DNA from: JANOZM01 sp031429355
GTDB lineage: Bacteria; Pseudomonadota; Gammaproteobacteria; Burkholderiales; Burkholderiaceae_E
Assembly (NCBI GenBank): GCA_031429355.1
Contig: JANOZM010000020.1
Span: 1 to 64,000, forward strand
DNA: 64,000 bases
Direction of reading: 5' to 3'
Shown: positions 53,630 to 61,877 of the stretch, one piece after another
Layout: the number at the start of each line of letters is the position of its first letter
Numbering within the stretch: the first letter of the stretch is position 1
Position numbers and translations under genes: made by a program
Notes under the pieces: generated by a model
The model's database searches: none
Told to the model about the DNA's origin: nothing
The model's input: only the letters and a program-made list of their open reading frames with translations

Positions 53630-55363
53630 TTAAGCGGCTACTCCGGGGTTGCCAGCCATACCAATTAATCGCGGCGTGTTAATGGCAGAAACCTTAACTG
53701 TTTTTTGGCTTTGCAGCCAAGGCTCTAAATGTTCCCAAATTGGTTTATTTCCTTCGCGCGCTTGTTCGCTAACCGGAGCCCACCCTGCAACGCGATAGCG
53801 TTTGTCCGCCTCAACTAATTGACCACCTAGGCGCATATCTTGGATTCGTCCGCCCATTTTTGCTAGTGGCTCCATTGCATAGGTTAGCCCCCCGACACGC
53901 ACCATATCGCCACCTTGTTGGTAGTAAGGGTCGGGATTAAACAAATTGTCGGCCACATCTTCCAAAATAATCTTAATTGTTTCACCGGTCATTTCGGTGA
54001 CTGTCGCAAAAGAATAAGTAGTTGCAACTTGATCCATAAACAACTCGCGCGTAATCGCTTCGCCGGGTAGAAGGCTAGTACCCCAACGAAAGCCCGGCGA
54101 AAACGCGATAGGCGCGTTTTGGGTGGCCATTAAGCCGTTTAAAATCAGTTGATCCCAACTGCCATTAAAGTTTCCACGGCGATACAGCAAACCATCGGTA
54201 GTGGCGAGCACTTCATCTAGTTTTTTAGCATGCGGCGCGCGCATTTTGTTAAGTAGCGCGCTCATTTCTGCGTCGGCGGGTAACAAATCAGAAAACACAG
54301 GCAATAGGTTGTATTTAAAGCCCGCAACTTTGCCGCCTTGAACATCTAAATCTAGGATGCCGAGAAATTTTCCATTGGAACCGGCGTTAGTGACGATTGT
54401 TTTTCCTGCCGCATTTTCGACAATGACCGGAACTGGTACGCCATCGTGTGTATGACCGCCCAAAATTGCATCGATGCCGCGAACCCGCGAAGCCATTTTT
54501 AAATCAACATCCATTCCGTTGTGTGAAAGAACCACGACAGCTTGTGCACCTTTAGAACGTACTTCGTCCACAACCTTTTGCATGTTTTGTTCTTGGATGC
54601 CAAAGGTCCACTCGGATACCTGATAGCGGGGATTGGCAATTGGCGTGTAGGGAAATGCTTGACCAATAATGGCAACCGTGACGCCGTTAATAGATCGTAA
54701 AGTGTAGGGCTTAAAAACTTGGTCATCGAAGTCTGCAGTTTTGATGTTCTGCGCTAAAAACTCGACACGATTGGCAAAGTCTTTATTGACAATTTCCTCA
54801 ACGCGTTTTTGGCCCAGTGTAAATTCCCAATGCCCAGTCATGATGTCTACGCCAAGCAATTTGCAAGCGTCCACCATGTCTTGTCCGTTGGTCCAAAGCG
54901 CAGTAGCAGAGCCTTGCCATGTGTCGCCACCGTCTAATAACAACGAATTTTTACGACTCGCGCGAATGCGTTTTACCAACGTAGCCAAATGTGCAAAGCC
55001 GCCTACTTTTCCAAAGCGGCGCGATGCCTCTTCGAAACCCAAAAAGGTAAATGCGTGGGCTTGGCGTGAGCCGGGTGCAATGCCTGCAGATCGTAATAAA
55101 TGTTCGCCCACTAAATGTGGCTGCTTACCCAACATCGAACCAATGCCAAGATTGATACTGGGTTCGCGAAAGCGAATAGGCCAAAGCTGTGCATGGCAGT
55201 CGGTCATGTGCATTAACGAAACATTGCCGAAAGCCGGAATGTCGTACATTGAGCCGTCACTTTGAGTTGTTTGAGAAGCGGTTACACAGCCACTTAACCA
55301 TTGCGAGCTACCGCCAACTAAGGCAGCAGCACCCATTACTTGACTAAATTCACGACGATTCAT
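53630..55363 (-). CDS. soxB: Thiosulfohydrolase SoxB
   Basis: 577 residues, periplasmic, dinuclear-Mn enzyme that hydrolyses the sulfonate from the SoxY-bound cysteine S-thiosulfonate, releasing sulfate. A twin-arginine signal starts NRREFSQVMGAAALVGG. Metal and family motifs of the 5'-nucleotidase-like fold: MHMTDCHAQLWP, LDGGDTWQGSA, MTGHWEFTLG, LSHNGMDVD and ILGGHTHDG. The length matches SoxB. It lies 4 bp after soxX and is followed directly by the SoxH-like gene. Confidence 0.96.
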   Translation of the reverse strand: MNRREFSQVMGAAALVGGSSQWLSGCVTASQTTQSDGSMYDIPAFGNVSLMHMTDCHAQLWPIRFREPSINLGIGSMLGKQPHLVGEHLLRSAGIAPGSRQAHAFTFLGFEEASRRFGKVGGFAHLATLVKRIRASRKNSLLLDGGDTWQGSATALWTNGQDMVDACKLLGVDIMTGHWEFTLGQKRVEEIVNKDFANRVEFLAQNIKTADFDDQVFKPYTLRSINGVTVAIIGQAFPYTPIANPRYQVSEWTFGIQEQNMQKVVDEVRSKGAQAVVVLSHNGMDVDLKMASRVRGIDAILGGHTHDGVPVPVIVENAAGKTIVTNAGSNGKFLGILDLDVQGGKVAGFKYNLLPVFSDLLPADAEMSALLNKMRAPHAKKLDEVLATTDGLLYRRGNFNGSWDQLILNGLMATQNAPIAFSPGFRWGTSLLPGEAITRELFMDQVATTYSFATVTEMTGETIKIILEDVADNLFNPDPYYQQGGDMVRVGGLTYAMEPLAKMGGRIQDMRLGGQLVEADKRYRVAGWAPVSEQAREGNKPIWEHLEPWLQSQKTVKVSAINTPRLIGMAGNPGVAA

Positions 55364-55367
55364 AATG

Positions 55368-56021
55368 CTATTGGTTCACAGGTGATTTTGGATCGAGCAG
55401 CAATGCCATGATGTGCTGAATTTGCGCCTCGGTTAGCAAGTGCCCCATACGTGGCATGCCAGAGCAAGCGTTGTATGCTTTAGCGTTGTGAATCTTGCCC
55501 CACGTGTATTCAACAATTGGTTTTGCAGCTGCGCTAGCGGGATCAGTGACACCGCGTAATTTACCGTAGTTATAAAGGCTGGGGCCAATGGTGCCAAATG
55601 ACAATTCTTGCTTAGAAATTTGGTGGCAGTTGTAGCAGTTGCCACCGTTTACGCTGTCTTTTGCGTCGGTCCATGTTGCACCGCGACCGCTTTGTGCAAT
55701 TGTTTCGCCCAGCTTCCAGTCGCCTAAAAACTTACCTTCAGTTGGCCACTTCACTGTTTTCATGTTGGCTTCTTCCAGGGCCTTACCTGCTTTAGCATCG
55801 ACGTCTTTACCGTTAGCCTCGGCCGCGGAACATTGCTCAGCTGCAGCGTCTTGCTTTAAGCGACCGACATCTGCTTGGCCTTGGTCGCGAAACGATGCTT
55901 TTAACAGTTCGGCCATTGCAGTGTTGTAGTCGATTGGGGCCGGAACACTGGCGCAACCAACCGCCAAAATAGCGGCGAGTACCACGGCTACGCGAGGTTT
56001 ATTCATCACAATTTTTTTCAT
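55368..56021 (-). CDS. soxX: Cytochrome c subunit SoxX, probable lipoprotein
   Basis: 217 residues. Partner of SoxA in the SoxAX complex that links thiosulfate to SoxY. One c-type haem site Cys129-x2-Cys132-His133 (GGNCYNCHQIS) and a distal Met in SGMPRMGH (189 or 192). The leader ends AVGCAS with Cys23 placed like a lipobox, which would tether the normally soluble subunit. An N-terminal region of about 100 residues before the haem domain contains another Cys (64). The start may also be the ATG five codons later. Confidence 0.9.
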   Translation of the reverse strand: MKKIVMNKPRVAVVLAAILAVGCASVPAPIDYNTAMAELLKASFRDQGQADVGRLKQDAAAEQCSAAEANGKDVDAKAGKALEEANMKTVKWPTEGKFLGDWKLGETIAQSGRGATWTDAKDSVNGGNCYNCHQISKQELSFGTIGPSLYNYGKLRGVTDPASAAAKPIVEYTWGKIHNAKAYNACSGMPRMGHLLTEAQIQHIMALLLDPKSPVNQ

Positions 56022-56063
56022 GATTATTTCTTTTAGTTTATTTCTTTTAATGAATTGATTAAA

Positions 56064-56906
56064 TTAACGTTTGATGGTGGGTGCAGTCGAAACGCCGTCT
56101 TTAGCATTCACGCCCATATAAACGCTTAAGGCTACCGTTGCATCGGATGCGTATACAGGGAAAGGGAAGCGTTGCTGACGAAAGCAGTCGTTAATTCGGC
56201 GCTGCATGCCCCACAACTCACCACTGGAAACACGATAAGCGGGCCAAGCGCCAAAGCCTTTTGCTGCCTCGGGGTTTTTAGTTAAGTTAGGCAAGTCTTG
56301 CAAACGAATGCGCTGACCATCGGCTGAGTGGCATGACGCACAAGCAAAGTCGTGCGTGCCGCCTCGATAGAAAAACATTTTTTTACCAAGCTCAAACATT
56401 TTTTTCTCTTCCGTATGACTTTGCGGAAGATTAAATTTCAGACCCTTCGATTCGGCGGCAATCCAAGCAACATAGGCTTCCATGTTTTTTTGCTCAGACT
56501 GCCCAAAAGCCGTCTTAATCGTTTCTGCTGCGCTGATCCCTTGCAAACTTTCCATACAGCTTAAGAGTCGCGATTCTAAATCTTGCACTTTGCCGGTGTC
56601 GGCAAAGTAACGCGGCAACTCAACGAAAGCACCTTTAATAACGCCGGGTCCTTTGCCTAAATCGCATTTCTCGAGGCTTGATTTTTTGGGGCCTCGCGCC
56701 GTTTTCCAAAGATCTTTACCTTTTTCTTCAAACAACTCGGCAGGATTGTCATCCGCGAGCAAAGCCCGGTAAGCGGCAATACCATCACTGGCAGATTTCT
56801 CCGGAGTTTGTTGGGCCTGTAATTGGCCAGTTGTTGAGAATAAGCCAAGTCCCACCATTGCCGCCGTAGCGGAAATCAAAAACAATTTTTTAGTATTTTT
56901 TATCAT
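56064..56906 (-). CDS. soxA: Cytochrome c subunit SoxA (mono-haem type)
   Basis: 280 residues from the ATG at 56906; GGAGG lies 7-8 bp upstream, so the TTG at 56921 that falls inside that site is not the start. Sec-type signal (about 1-32). Only one haem motif, Cys189-x2-Cys192-His193 (FACASCHSADG). The active-site Cys ligand is Cys241 (MQRRINDCFRQQ). Cys81 and Cys117 could form the disulfide that replaces the first haem in mono-haem SoxA. It catalyses oxidative coupling of thiosulfate to the SoxY cysteine. A terminator lies directly in front of its ribosome site. Confidence 0.94.
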   Translation of the reverse strand: MIKNTKKLFLISATAAMVGLGLFSTTGQLQAQQTPEKSASDGIAAYRALLADDNPAELFEEKGKDLWKTARGPKKSSLEKCDLGKGPGVIKGAFVELPRYFADTGKVQDLESRLLSCMESLQGISAAETIKTAFGQSEQKNMEAYVAWIAAESKGLKFNLPQSHTEEKKMFELGKKMFFYRGGTHDFACASCHSADGQRIRLQDLPNLTKNPEAAKGFGAWPAYRVSSGELWGMQRRINDCFRQQRFPFPVYASDATVALSVYMGVNAKDGVSTAPTIKR

Positions 56907-56920
56907 CGTGTTTTCCTCCA

Positions 56921-56952
56921 AAAAAAAGCCAGATCACGAACAATCTGGCTTT
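56921..56952 (-). terminator. Intrinsic terminator/attenuator between soxZ and soxA
   Basis: On the minus strand AAAGCCAGAT, an 8-nt loop, then ATCTGGCTTT run into a row of seven T. A perfect 10-bp stem and U tract, 54 bp after the soxZ stop and abutting the soxA ribosome site. Would let soxCDYZ be transcribed more than soxAXB, or be an antitermination point. Confidence 0.88.
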
Positions 56953-57005
56953 GCTGTTAATGCAATAGTTGTATTTTTAATCCGACCTGATGCGGAGCAA
57001 ACACG

Positions 57006-57317
57006 TTAAGCAACAGCGACTTCGTCGGTGCGTTTTTCGCCCCTGTTATCAACCCAAGCAATGGTAATTTTGTCGCCGACTTTTGCGCCTTTAACAGTAA
57101 ATTGCAGCGTTGGATTTTTTGAAACAGCCGGCCCAAAATCGCCGCTCATGACTTGCTTGCCATTTAAAGACGCAGTAACTTTTGTAATGTGCCAGGCCGG
57201 AATAACTTTGCCAGCGCTATCTTTACGCTGACCAGTTTCCATTTCGTGGGCCATTAAGATACGAACGTTGGCTTTGTTACCGGCCAAAGTGGCACGGATT
57301 TTCATTGGATCTGACAT
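57006..57317 (-). CDS. soxZ: Sulfur carrier complex subunit SoxZ
   Basis: 103 residues, immunoglobulin-like fold partner of SoxY. Start MSDPMKIRAT and motifs VRILMAHEMETGQRKD and GDKITIAWVDNRGEKR are those of SoxZ. No signal peptide, as expected: SoxZ is carried across the membrane by the Tat-exported SoxY. It follows soxY by 29 bp. Confidence 0.95.
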   Translation of the reverse strand: MSDPMKIRATLAGNKANVRILMAHEMETGQRKDSAGKVIPAWHITKVTASLNGKQVMSGDFGPAVSKNPTLQFTVKGAKVGDKITIAWVDNRGEKRTDEVAVA

Positions 57318-57346
57318 TTTTTATCCTTATTCAGTTCGATTTTTAG

Positions 57347-57823
57347 TTAGCCGCCGCAGCCGCCAAGGGTAACCTTGACTTCTTTTTGCGCGTACAAAAC
57401 ACGACCGTCGTTCATCATGGCAACGCCGTATACATTGGAGCTTTGGCCCATTTTTACGCGGGTAGCAATGCTGGCATCGACAGCGTCGCTTACTTCAAAT
57501 GAAGCAGCTAATGCGTTAGGGTTTTTTTCAACCAACAGCAGCAAGCGCTTTACGCCCGCCAAATTAGTAGAAACACCTAATGGAACAACGGCACCGTTTT
57601 CTGCGATGTCGGCAGCGACTAAAACAATTTCTGCGTTAGCAACTGGAGTCGAGCCGCCGTAGGCTTTTACAACGTCCGCCAGCGATTTGGCTTCGAAGGG
57701 CGTGGCGGCAGCTTGCGCCTGAGCAAGCGAAGGAATAAATCCGCTTGCGGCCATTAATCCAAGCACTGCCGAGCTGTGCTTGAGCATTTGTCTACGTGTG
57801 GTCAATTGATTCTCCTTGATCAT
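57347..57823 (-). CDS. soxY: Sulfur carrier protein SoxY
   Basis: 158 residues. The swinging arm LGGCGG is exactly C-terminal, with Cys156 carrying the sulfur intermediates for SoxAX, SoxB and SoxCD. The N-terminus TTRRQMLKHSSAVLGL is a twin-arginine signal. The annotated ATG at 57823 has a weak ribosome site, while AAGGAG lies 6 bp before an in-frame TTG at 57805 (MTTRRQML); that later start may be the real one. A 191-bp gap with a direct repeat precedes it. Confidence 0.95.
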   Translation of the reverse strand: MIKENQLTTRRQMLKHSSAVLGLMAASGFIPSLAQAQAAATPFEAKSLADVVKAYGGSTPVANAEIVLVAADIAENGAVVPLGVSTNLAGVKRLLLLVEKNPNALAASFEVSDAVDASIATRVKMGQSSNVYGVAMMNDGRVLYAQKEVKVTLGGCGG

Positions 57824-57861
57824 GCTTTTATTGACATAAAAATTGGTATTTAAAACGTACT

Positions 57862-57911
57862 ACTTGGAACGAATTACTTCAAACGAATAACTTGGAACGA
57901 ATTACTTCAAA
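57862..57911. repeat. 22-bp direct repeat upstream of soxY
   Basis: Two identical 22-bp copies (57862-57883 and 57890-57911), each beginning ACTTGGAACGAATTACTTC, spaced at 28 bp. They lie 39-88 bp upstream of the soxY start, the position of a regulator site or promoter region in the soxD-soxY gap (57824-58014). Confidence 0.8.
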
Positions 57912-58014
57912 ATAACGCAGATGTAAAACTAGTGCCTCAAATCTTTTAGCGTAAGCAATCCACTTTTGGTTGACTACAGCTGCTTGTTTAATTCATTTTA
58001 GTAGAATTTTGCGA

Positions 58015-59232
58015 CTATTGAGCAAGCCAACGTGCGACCAGTTTCGCGTTGTCATCACTTATGCCTTGTGCTGGCATTGGGATAGCACCCCAAACGCCTG
58101 CTCCACCTTTTTTAATCTTGTCCTCTAAATAGGTGGCTGAATTTTTTTTGCCGTATTTAGCCGCAATTTCTTTAAACGATGGGCCAACCAACTTTGTATC
58201 CATTCCATGACAGGCAGAGCAGCTGTTTTGACTGAGTATTTTTGAAACGTCTTTTGCAGTCAATAAAGCTACGGTTGGCGCGGCCTTTATTTCATTGTTT
58301 GGGCTTCCTGTCGGCGCAGTCCCTTGTTTTTCAGCTGCTACTGTCGCGATTCTTATTGGATCTGAGTTTGCCGAAGCTACCGACGGTGATTTTGGCTGTT
58401 GGTCGGTATTTTGTCCGCGTTGTGGGCCAACCAAGCGGTTTTGTTCCACCAAGTTACCGTGGGCATTGCGCGCGTGGTCGGGCAATGCAGAAGCAACAGT
58501 GGTGGTATCAGCACAATTGCTCATACATCGCTTGGCTATTACATCGGGCTTTACAGACCCTTTAAATTCTGGGCCGGGCCATAGGGCGTGATTGGTTGTC
58601 ATGCCATTTCGGTTTGGTAGTAACTTCTGCACTTGCGCCATTGTTTCGTGGCTTAAAACATAGTTTTCTGGAATGACATCAGCGGTATGGAGCATGTACG
58701 CAAGCACGGCATACACTTCGTCTGAGCTGAGCGATTTAGGTTGATTCCATGGCATTGCCCGATTGATGTAATCCCACAGTGTTGATAAGGTCGCCACTTT
58801 CATCATCGTGGTTCGGCCCGGATATGAATTGTCAGTCAAACTAGCGACGCGCCCGGTCTTAATATCGTTTTTAGTCGTACCACCAATTAGTGGGCTAAAA
58901 ATATTGTTGGCTTCACCAAAACTGCCGTGGCAACTAGCACACTTGGCTTCCCAAATATCCGTGCCTTTTGCAGCTGTACCGCTTCCTTTTGGTAGCCCTA
59001 AAAAGTCGGGGCGTACATCAATATCCCAAGCCTTAATTTCTGAGGCCGTGGCCGGGCGGCCAATGTTGGCAAAGCTGGCACCGTTATTCGCAGGTGTTTG
59101 CGCAAACGACGGGGTTAGGGTTAACAACGATGCAGCAGATAAGGCAGACAGAAATCTTAACAATTTAACTAACTGTGTTTGTCCTAAGTTAGCGCTTAAT
59201 TGGCATAACTGGTGGGCGTTAAATTTGAACAT
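58015..59232 (-). CDS. soxD: Di-haem cytochrome c subunit SoxD
   Basis: 405 residues. Electron-accepting subunit of the SoxCD sulfane dehydrogenase. Export signal (about 22-44, ending SFAQ). Haem motifs Cys98-x2-Cys101-His102 (AKCASCHGSFGE) and Cys338-x2-Cys341-His342 (NSCSACHGMDTK). The first cytochrome domain (about 85-215, with MTTNHALWPGPE) is joined to the second by a polar linker (about 250-320). Its start overlaps the soxC end by 14 bp. Confidence 0.92.
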   Translation of the reverse strand: MFKFNAHQLCQLSANLGQTQLVKLLRFLSALSAASLLTLTPSFAQTPANNGASFANIGRPATASEIKAWDIDVRPDFLGLPKGSGTAAKGTDIWEAKCASCHGSFGEANNIFSPLIGGTTKNDIKTGRVASLTDNSYPGRTTMMKVATLSTLWDYINRAMPWNQPKSLSSDEVYAVLAYMLHTADVIPENYVLSHETMAQVQKLLPNRNGMTTNHALWPGPEFKGSVKPDVIAKRCMSNCADTTTVASALPDHARNAHGNLVEQNRLVGPQRGQNTDQQPKSPSVASANSDPIRIATVAAEKQGTAPTGSPNNEIKAAPTVALLTAKDVSKILSQNSCSACHGMDTKLVGPSFKEIAAKYGKKNSATYLEDKIKKGGAGVWGAIPMPAQGISDDNAKLVARWLAQ

Positions 59233-60580
59233 TTTTCACCTCACCACTTTCTTGCACTAACCAAGTTTGAATCGAATTGTTGTGATAAATCGAGCGCGTA
59301 CCCCGTACCTCACGCAGCTGCCGAATTTGTGGTTGAACATAGCCAGTTTCGTCGTAGGCGCGGCTTTGCATTAATGTAGGTTTTCCATCCCAAAGCCAAT
59401 CGATTGAAAAGCGGCTTAAACACTTAGACAATATTGGGGTTTGCAAACGAGCTGGACGCCAATTGCGGCCCCCATCAACCGAGACATCTACCCCTTTAAT
59501 TTTGCCCTTGCCAGACCAGGCCAAACCAGTAATATTGTGAAAGCCTTTGTCCAACAAAATTTGCCCGCCCGAAGGGGTGGTGATAACGCTTTTACACTCT
59601 TGAATACCCGAGTATTGCCGGTGCAATCCACTGGGTATTAAGTCGAGGTAATGAATGGCTTCATCTTTGGTTGCCCAGGGCTGGTCGCCAACTTCAATAC
59701 GGCGTAAATACTTCACCCAACTAACTCCTTGAATGCCCGGCACTACTAATCGCAATGGGTAGCCATTTTCAGGCCGCAACATTTCGCCGTTTTGAGCGTA
59801 GGCTAACAGCACTTCGCCTGATTGAATCATCGACAATGGAATTGTGCGAGTCATCGAAGAGCCGTCTGCGCCTTCGGCCAACACAAACTTGGCGCGCTTC
59901 CAATCGACGCCACACATTTGCAAGACTTCAATGAGTGGAACGCCGGTGAACTCACTGCACGAAATCATCCCGTGCGTGTATTGCACGGTTGGCACCGCAA
60001 CGTTACCCCATTCCATACCGGTGTTTGCGCCGCACTCGATAAAATGAAAGCGAGAAACGGATGGCAAACGCATTAACTCGTCCATCGTAAACACCATTGG
60101 CTTGCTCACCATTTTGGCGTCGGAACCGTTAATCATTAAGCGATGTTGCGAAGGATCAATATCCCACCAACCTTGGTGATGGCGCTCGAAATGCAAGCCG
60201 CTAGGCGTAATAATTCCAAACAGTGACTGCAACGGAGCAAACGAAACCGAAGCTTGTGTTGTTTGCGTTAACCCAGGACTTTGCCGACGCTGAACGTTTT
60301 TTTCGAACTTTGAAGGGCCGCCGTAACCATCGGTAACAACGGCTTGACCTAATCCCGTGGTGTGAGCTGGCAAATTAAGAATTGCTGGGTCGCCACCGGC
60401 CGAAGGTACTGGGTTGGCTTGAGCCGCAATGTTTGTAGATGCAGTCGCGACGCCGGTAGCGACCGCCGACGCAAACGCCTTGCGAATAAAGTCGCGTCGT
60501 CCGTCTTTTGCTTCAGAAAACACCGCGGCTACTGCGTCGCGGTTGAGGAAATTTTCAGGGGCTTTAGTGATTCGTGCCAT
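59219..60580 (-). CDS. soxC: Sulfane dehydrogenase molybdoprotein subunit SoxC
   Basis: 453 residues of the sulfite-oxidase family. Oxidises the sulfane sulfur on SoxY by six electrons with SoxD. A twin-arginine signal DGRRDFIRKAFASAV sits after about 28 residues of cytoplasmic leader. The molybdenum Cys is in MISCSEFTGVPL; also FHFIECGANTGMEWGN and the dimerisation domain DVSVDGGRNWRPARLQ. First gene of the sox operon. With soxCD present, thiosulfate can be fully oxidised to sulfate without sulfur globules. Confidence 0.95.
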   Translation of the reverse strand: MARITKAPENFLNRDAVAAVFSEAKDGRRDFIRKAFASAVATGVATASTNIAAQANPVPSAGGDPAILNLPAHTTGLGQAVVTDGYGGPSKFEKNVQRRQSPGLTQTTQASVSFAPLQSLFGIITPSGLHFERHHQGWWDIDPSQHRLMINGSDAKMVSKPMVFTMDELMRLPSVSRFHFIECGANTGMEWGNVAVPTVQYTHGMISCSEFTGVPLIEVLQMCGVDWKRAKFVLAEGADGSSMTRTIPLSMIQSGEVLLAYAQNGEMLRPENGYPLRLVVPGIQGVSWVKYLRRIEVGDQPWATKDEAIHYLDLIPSGLHRQYSGIQECKSVITTPSGGQILLDKGFHNITGLAWSGKGKIKGVDVSVDGGRNWRPARLQTPILSKCLSRFSIDWLWDGKPTLMQSRAYDETGYVQPQIRQLREVRGTRSIYHNNSIQTWLVQESGEVKNVQI

Positions 60581-60592
60581 TGTTATATGTAA

Positions 60593-60612
60593 ATATTAGG
60601 AAATACTAATAT
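60593..60612. promoter_or_regulatory. AT-rich palindrome upstream of soxC
   Basis: ATATTAG - GAAATA - CTAATAT, perfect 7-bp arms, beginning 13 bp before the soxC ATG. Size and symmetry suit an ArsR-family operator. It would overlap the ribosome site or core promoter of the whole sox operon. Confidence 0.65.
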
Positions 60613-60711
60613 GAGTATATTCGTTTAGACTATTACCGGTCAAGCAAGGTTTTTGCGATGACTTATTGCTGAATTCATTTACTTTTTAATTTTCAGACTC
60701 AGTCCCACCAC

Positions 60712-60906
60712 ATGACACACAAACCATTTGCCAATGTTCTATCGTCCATTCATTACCTACTGATAGCAGGGTTGATTTTCCTGCTATCAGGGTGCAGCGC
60801 GAACGCGGCCACGCCATTTGTTTCTTTAGAGTAAGTGCGCGCGGCGGGATATACCAATGCGAGTTATGTGATGGGTGGGATGAGCGCTTGGGCGAACCGC
60901 GGTTGA
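60712..60906 (+). pseudogene. Decayed exported rhodanese-like gene
   Basis: The ATG at 60712 opens a lipoprotein leader (IAGLIFLLSGCSANAATPF), which meets an in-frame TAA at 60832. The same frame then continues as AAGYTNASYVMGGMSAWANR and a stop at 60904, the unmistakable C-terminus of a rhodanese domain. The about 80-residue core with the active-site Cys is gone. It may once have served sulfur transfer beside the sox genes. Rest of the gap 60581-60968 shows only the palindrome at 60593. Confidence 0.7.
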
Positions 60907-60968
60907 CCAATGGTCAAACCTCAATAAAACCCATATAGACTACGGCCATGCTTTAGAAAGGCCTCCCC

Positions 60969-61775
60969 ATGCTCGTAGAACAAATTTGGACCGCGAACCC
61001 CTTACGCAATTTTAATTATCTAATCGCTTGCCCAGAAACCGGTGAGGCTTTAGCCATCGATCCGTTTGATGCCGAAAAAACCATCCGCACCGCGCGTGTA
61101 AAAGGATGGCAGATCACGCAAATTTTAAACACTCACGAGCATCACGACCATACGGGTGGCAACGCTGCTGTGGTTGCTGCCACTGGTGCTAAAGTAATCG
61201 CGCATCACAAAGCGGGGGGCAAAATTACTGGGATGGACCGAGGCGTGGCTGCGGGCGACATTATTAAGGTGGGCAAGACCGTCGATTTAGAGTGCCTCGA
61301 CACACCTGGCCACACGATGTGCCATATTTGCCTGCGTTCGCATACCGAGCAACCGGCGCTTTTTTCGGGTGACACCATGTTTAATGCGGGTGCCGGCAAC
61401 GTGCATAACGGCGGTGATGTCAACGCGCTTTACACTACTTTTACTGAGCAAATTGCCAAGTTGCCAGGCAACACTTTGCTCTATCCAGGGCACGACTATA
61501 TTGAAAACAATTTGCGATTTACTTTGGACCGAGAGCCCGACAACCAGGCGGCCAAAGACTTAGTGGGGCAGCTTACCAATGGCAGTTCTAAAGCGCACGA
61601 TCCGAGTATGGGTTTTGTAACAACCCTTGCCCAAGAACGGGAAATTAACACCTTTATGCGCCTCGACCGCGCCAGTTTGGTCGCTAAACTGCGCGAACGG
61701 TTTCCAGATTTGGCCGAACAGCCTGAAGCGCAGGCCGTGTTTATGAAGTTACGGGAGTTGCGTAACAATTGGTAA
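60969..61775 (+). CDS. gloB: Hydroxyacylglutathione hydrolase (glyoxalase II)
   Basis: 268 residues. Hydrolyses S-lactoylglutathione to lactate and glutathione. Zinc motif THEHHDHTGGN, then TPGHTMCHICL, FSGDTMFNAGAGN and YPGHDYIENNLRF. The C-terminal glutathione-binding domain (about 175-268; TLAQEREINTFMR) separates it from the shorter persulfide dioxygenases. Stands alone on the plus strand with GAAAGG before the ATG. Confidence 0.9.
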   Translation: MLVEQIWTANPLRNFNYLIACPETGEALAIDPFDAEKTIRTARVKGWQITQILNTHEHHDHTGGNAAVVAATGAKVIAHHKAGGKITGMDRGVAAGDIIKVGKTVDLECLDTPGHTMCHICLRSHTEQPALFSGDTMFNAGAGNVHNGGDVNALYTTFTEQIAKLPGNTLLYPGHDYIENNLRFTLDREPDNQAAKDLVGQLTNGSSKAHDPSMGFVTTLAQEREINTFMRLDRASLVAKLRERFPDLAEQPEAQAVFMKLRELRNNW

Positions 61776-61799
61776 ATTTTGATGATGGTGAACAATAAA

Positions 61800-61829
61800 G
61801 TTGTAAATGTACATCCATGTGTTTACAAC
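61800..61829. promoter_or_regulatory. Palindromic operator of the VapBC module
   Basis: GTTGTAAA - 14 bp - TTTACAAC with an inner ACAT-CC-ATGT symmetry, 48 bp upstream of vapB. Likely VapBC autoregulatory site. Confidence 0.7.
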
Positions 61830-61877
61830 TTTAGCGTTGGAGGGTAAGATTGAGAATCCATTGCAAAGGTCGTCCAG

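Noticed and set aside
56907..56921. TTG start for soxA
   Set aside because: This TTG overlaps the GGAGG ribosome site that serves the ATG at 56906.
57862..57911. Possible CRISPR repeat-spacer unit
   Set aside because: Only two copies with a 6-bp gap and no cas genes; it is a short direct repeat.
60686..60910. 74-codon minus-strand open frame
   Set aside because: It is antisense to the rhodanese remnant, which has clear family motifs on the plus strand.
60969..61775. Assignment of the glyoxalase II as a sulfur dioxygenase linked to sox
   Set aside because: The C-terminal glutathione-binding domain of hydroxyacylglutathione hydrolase is present and persulfide dioxygenases lack it.
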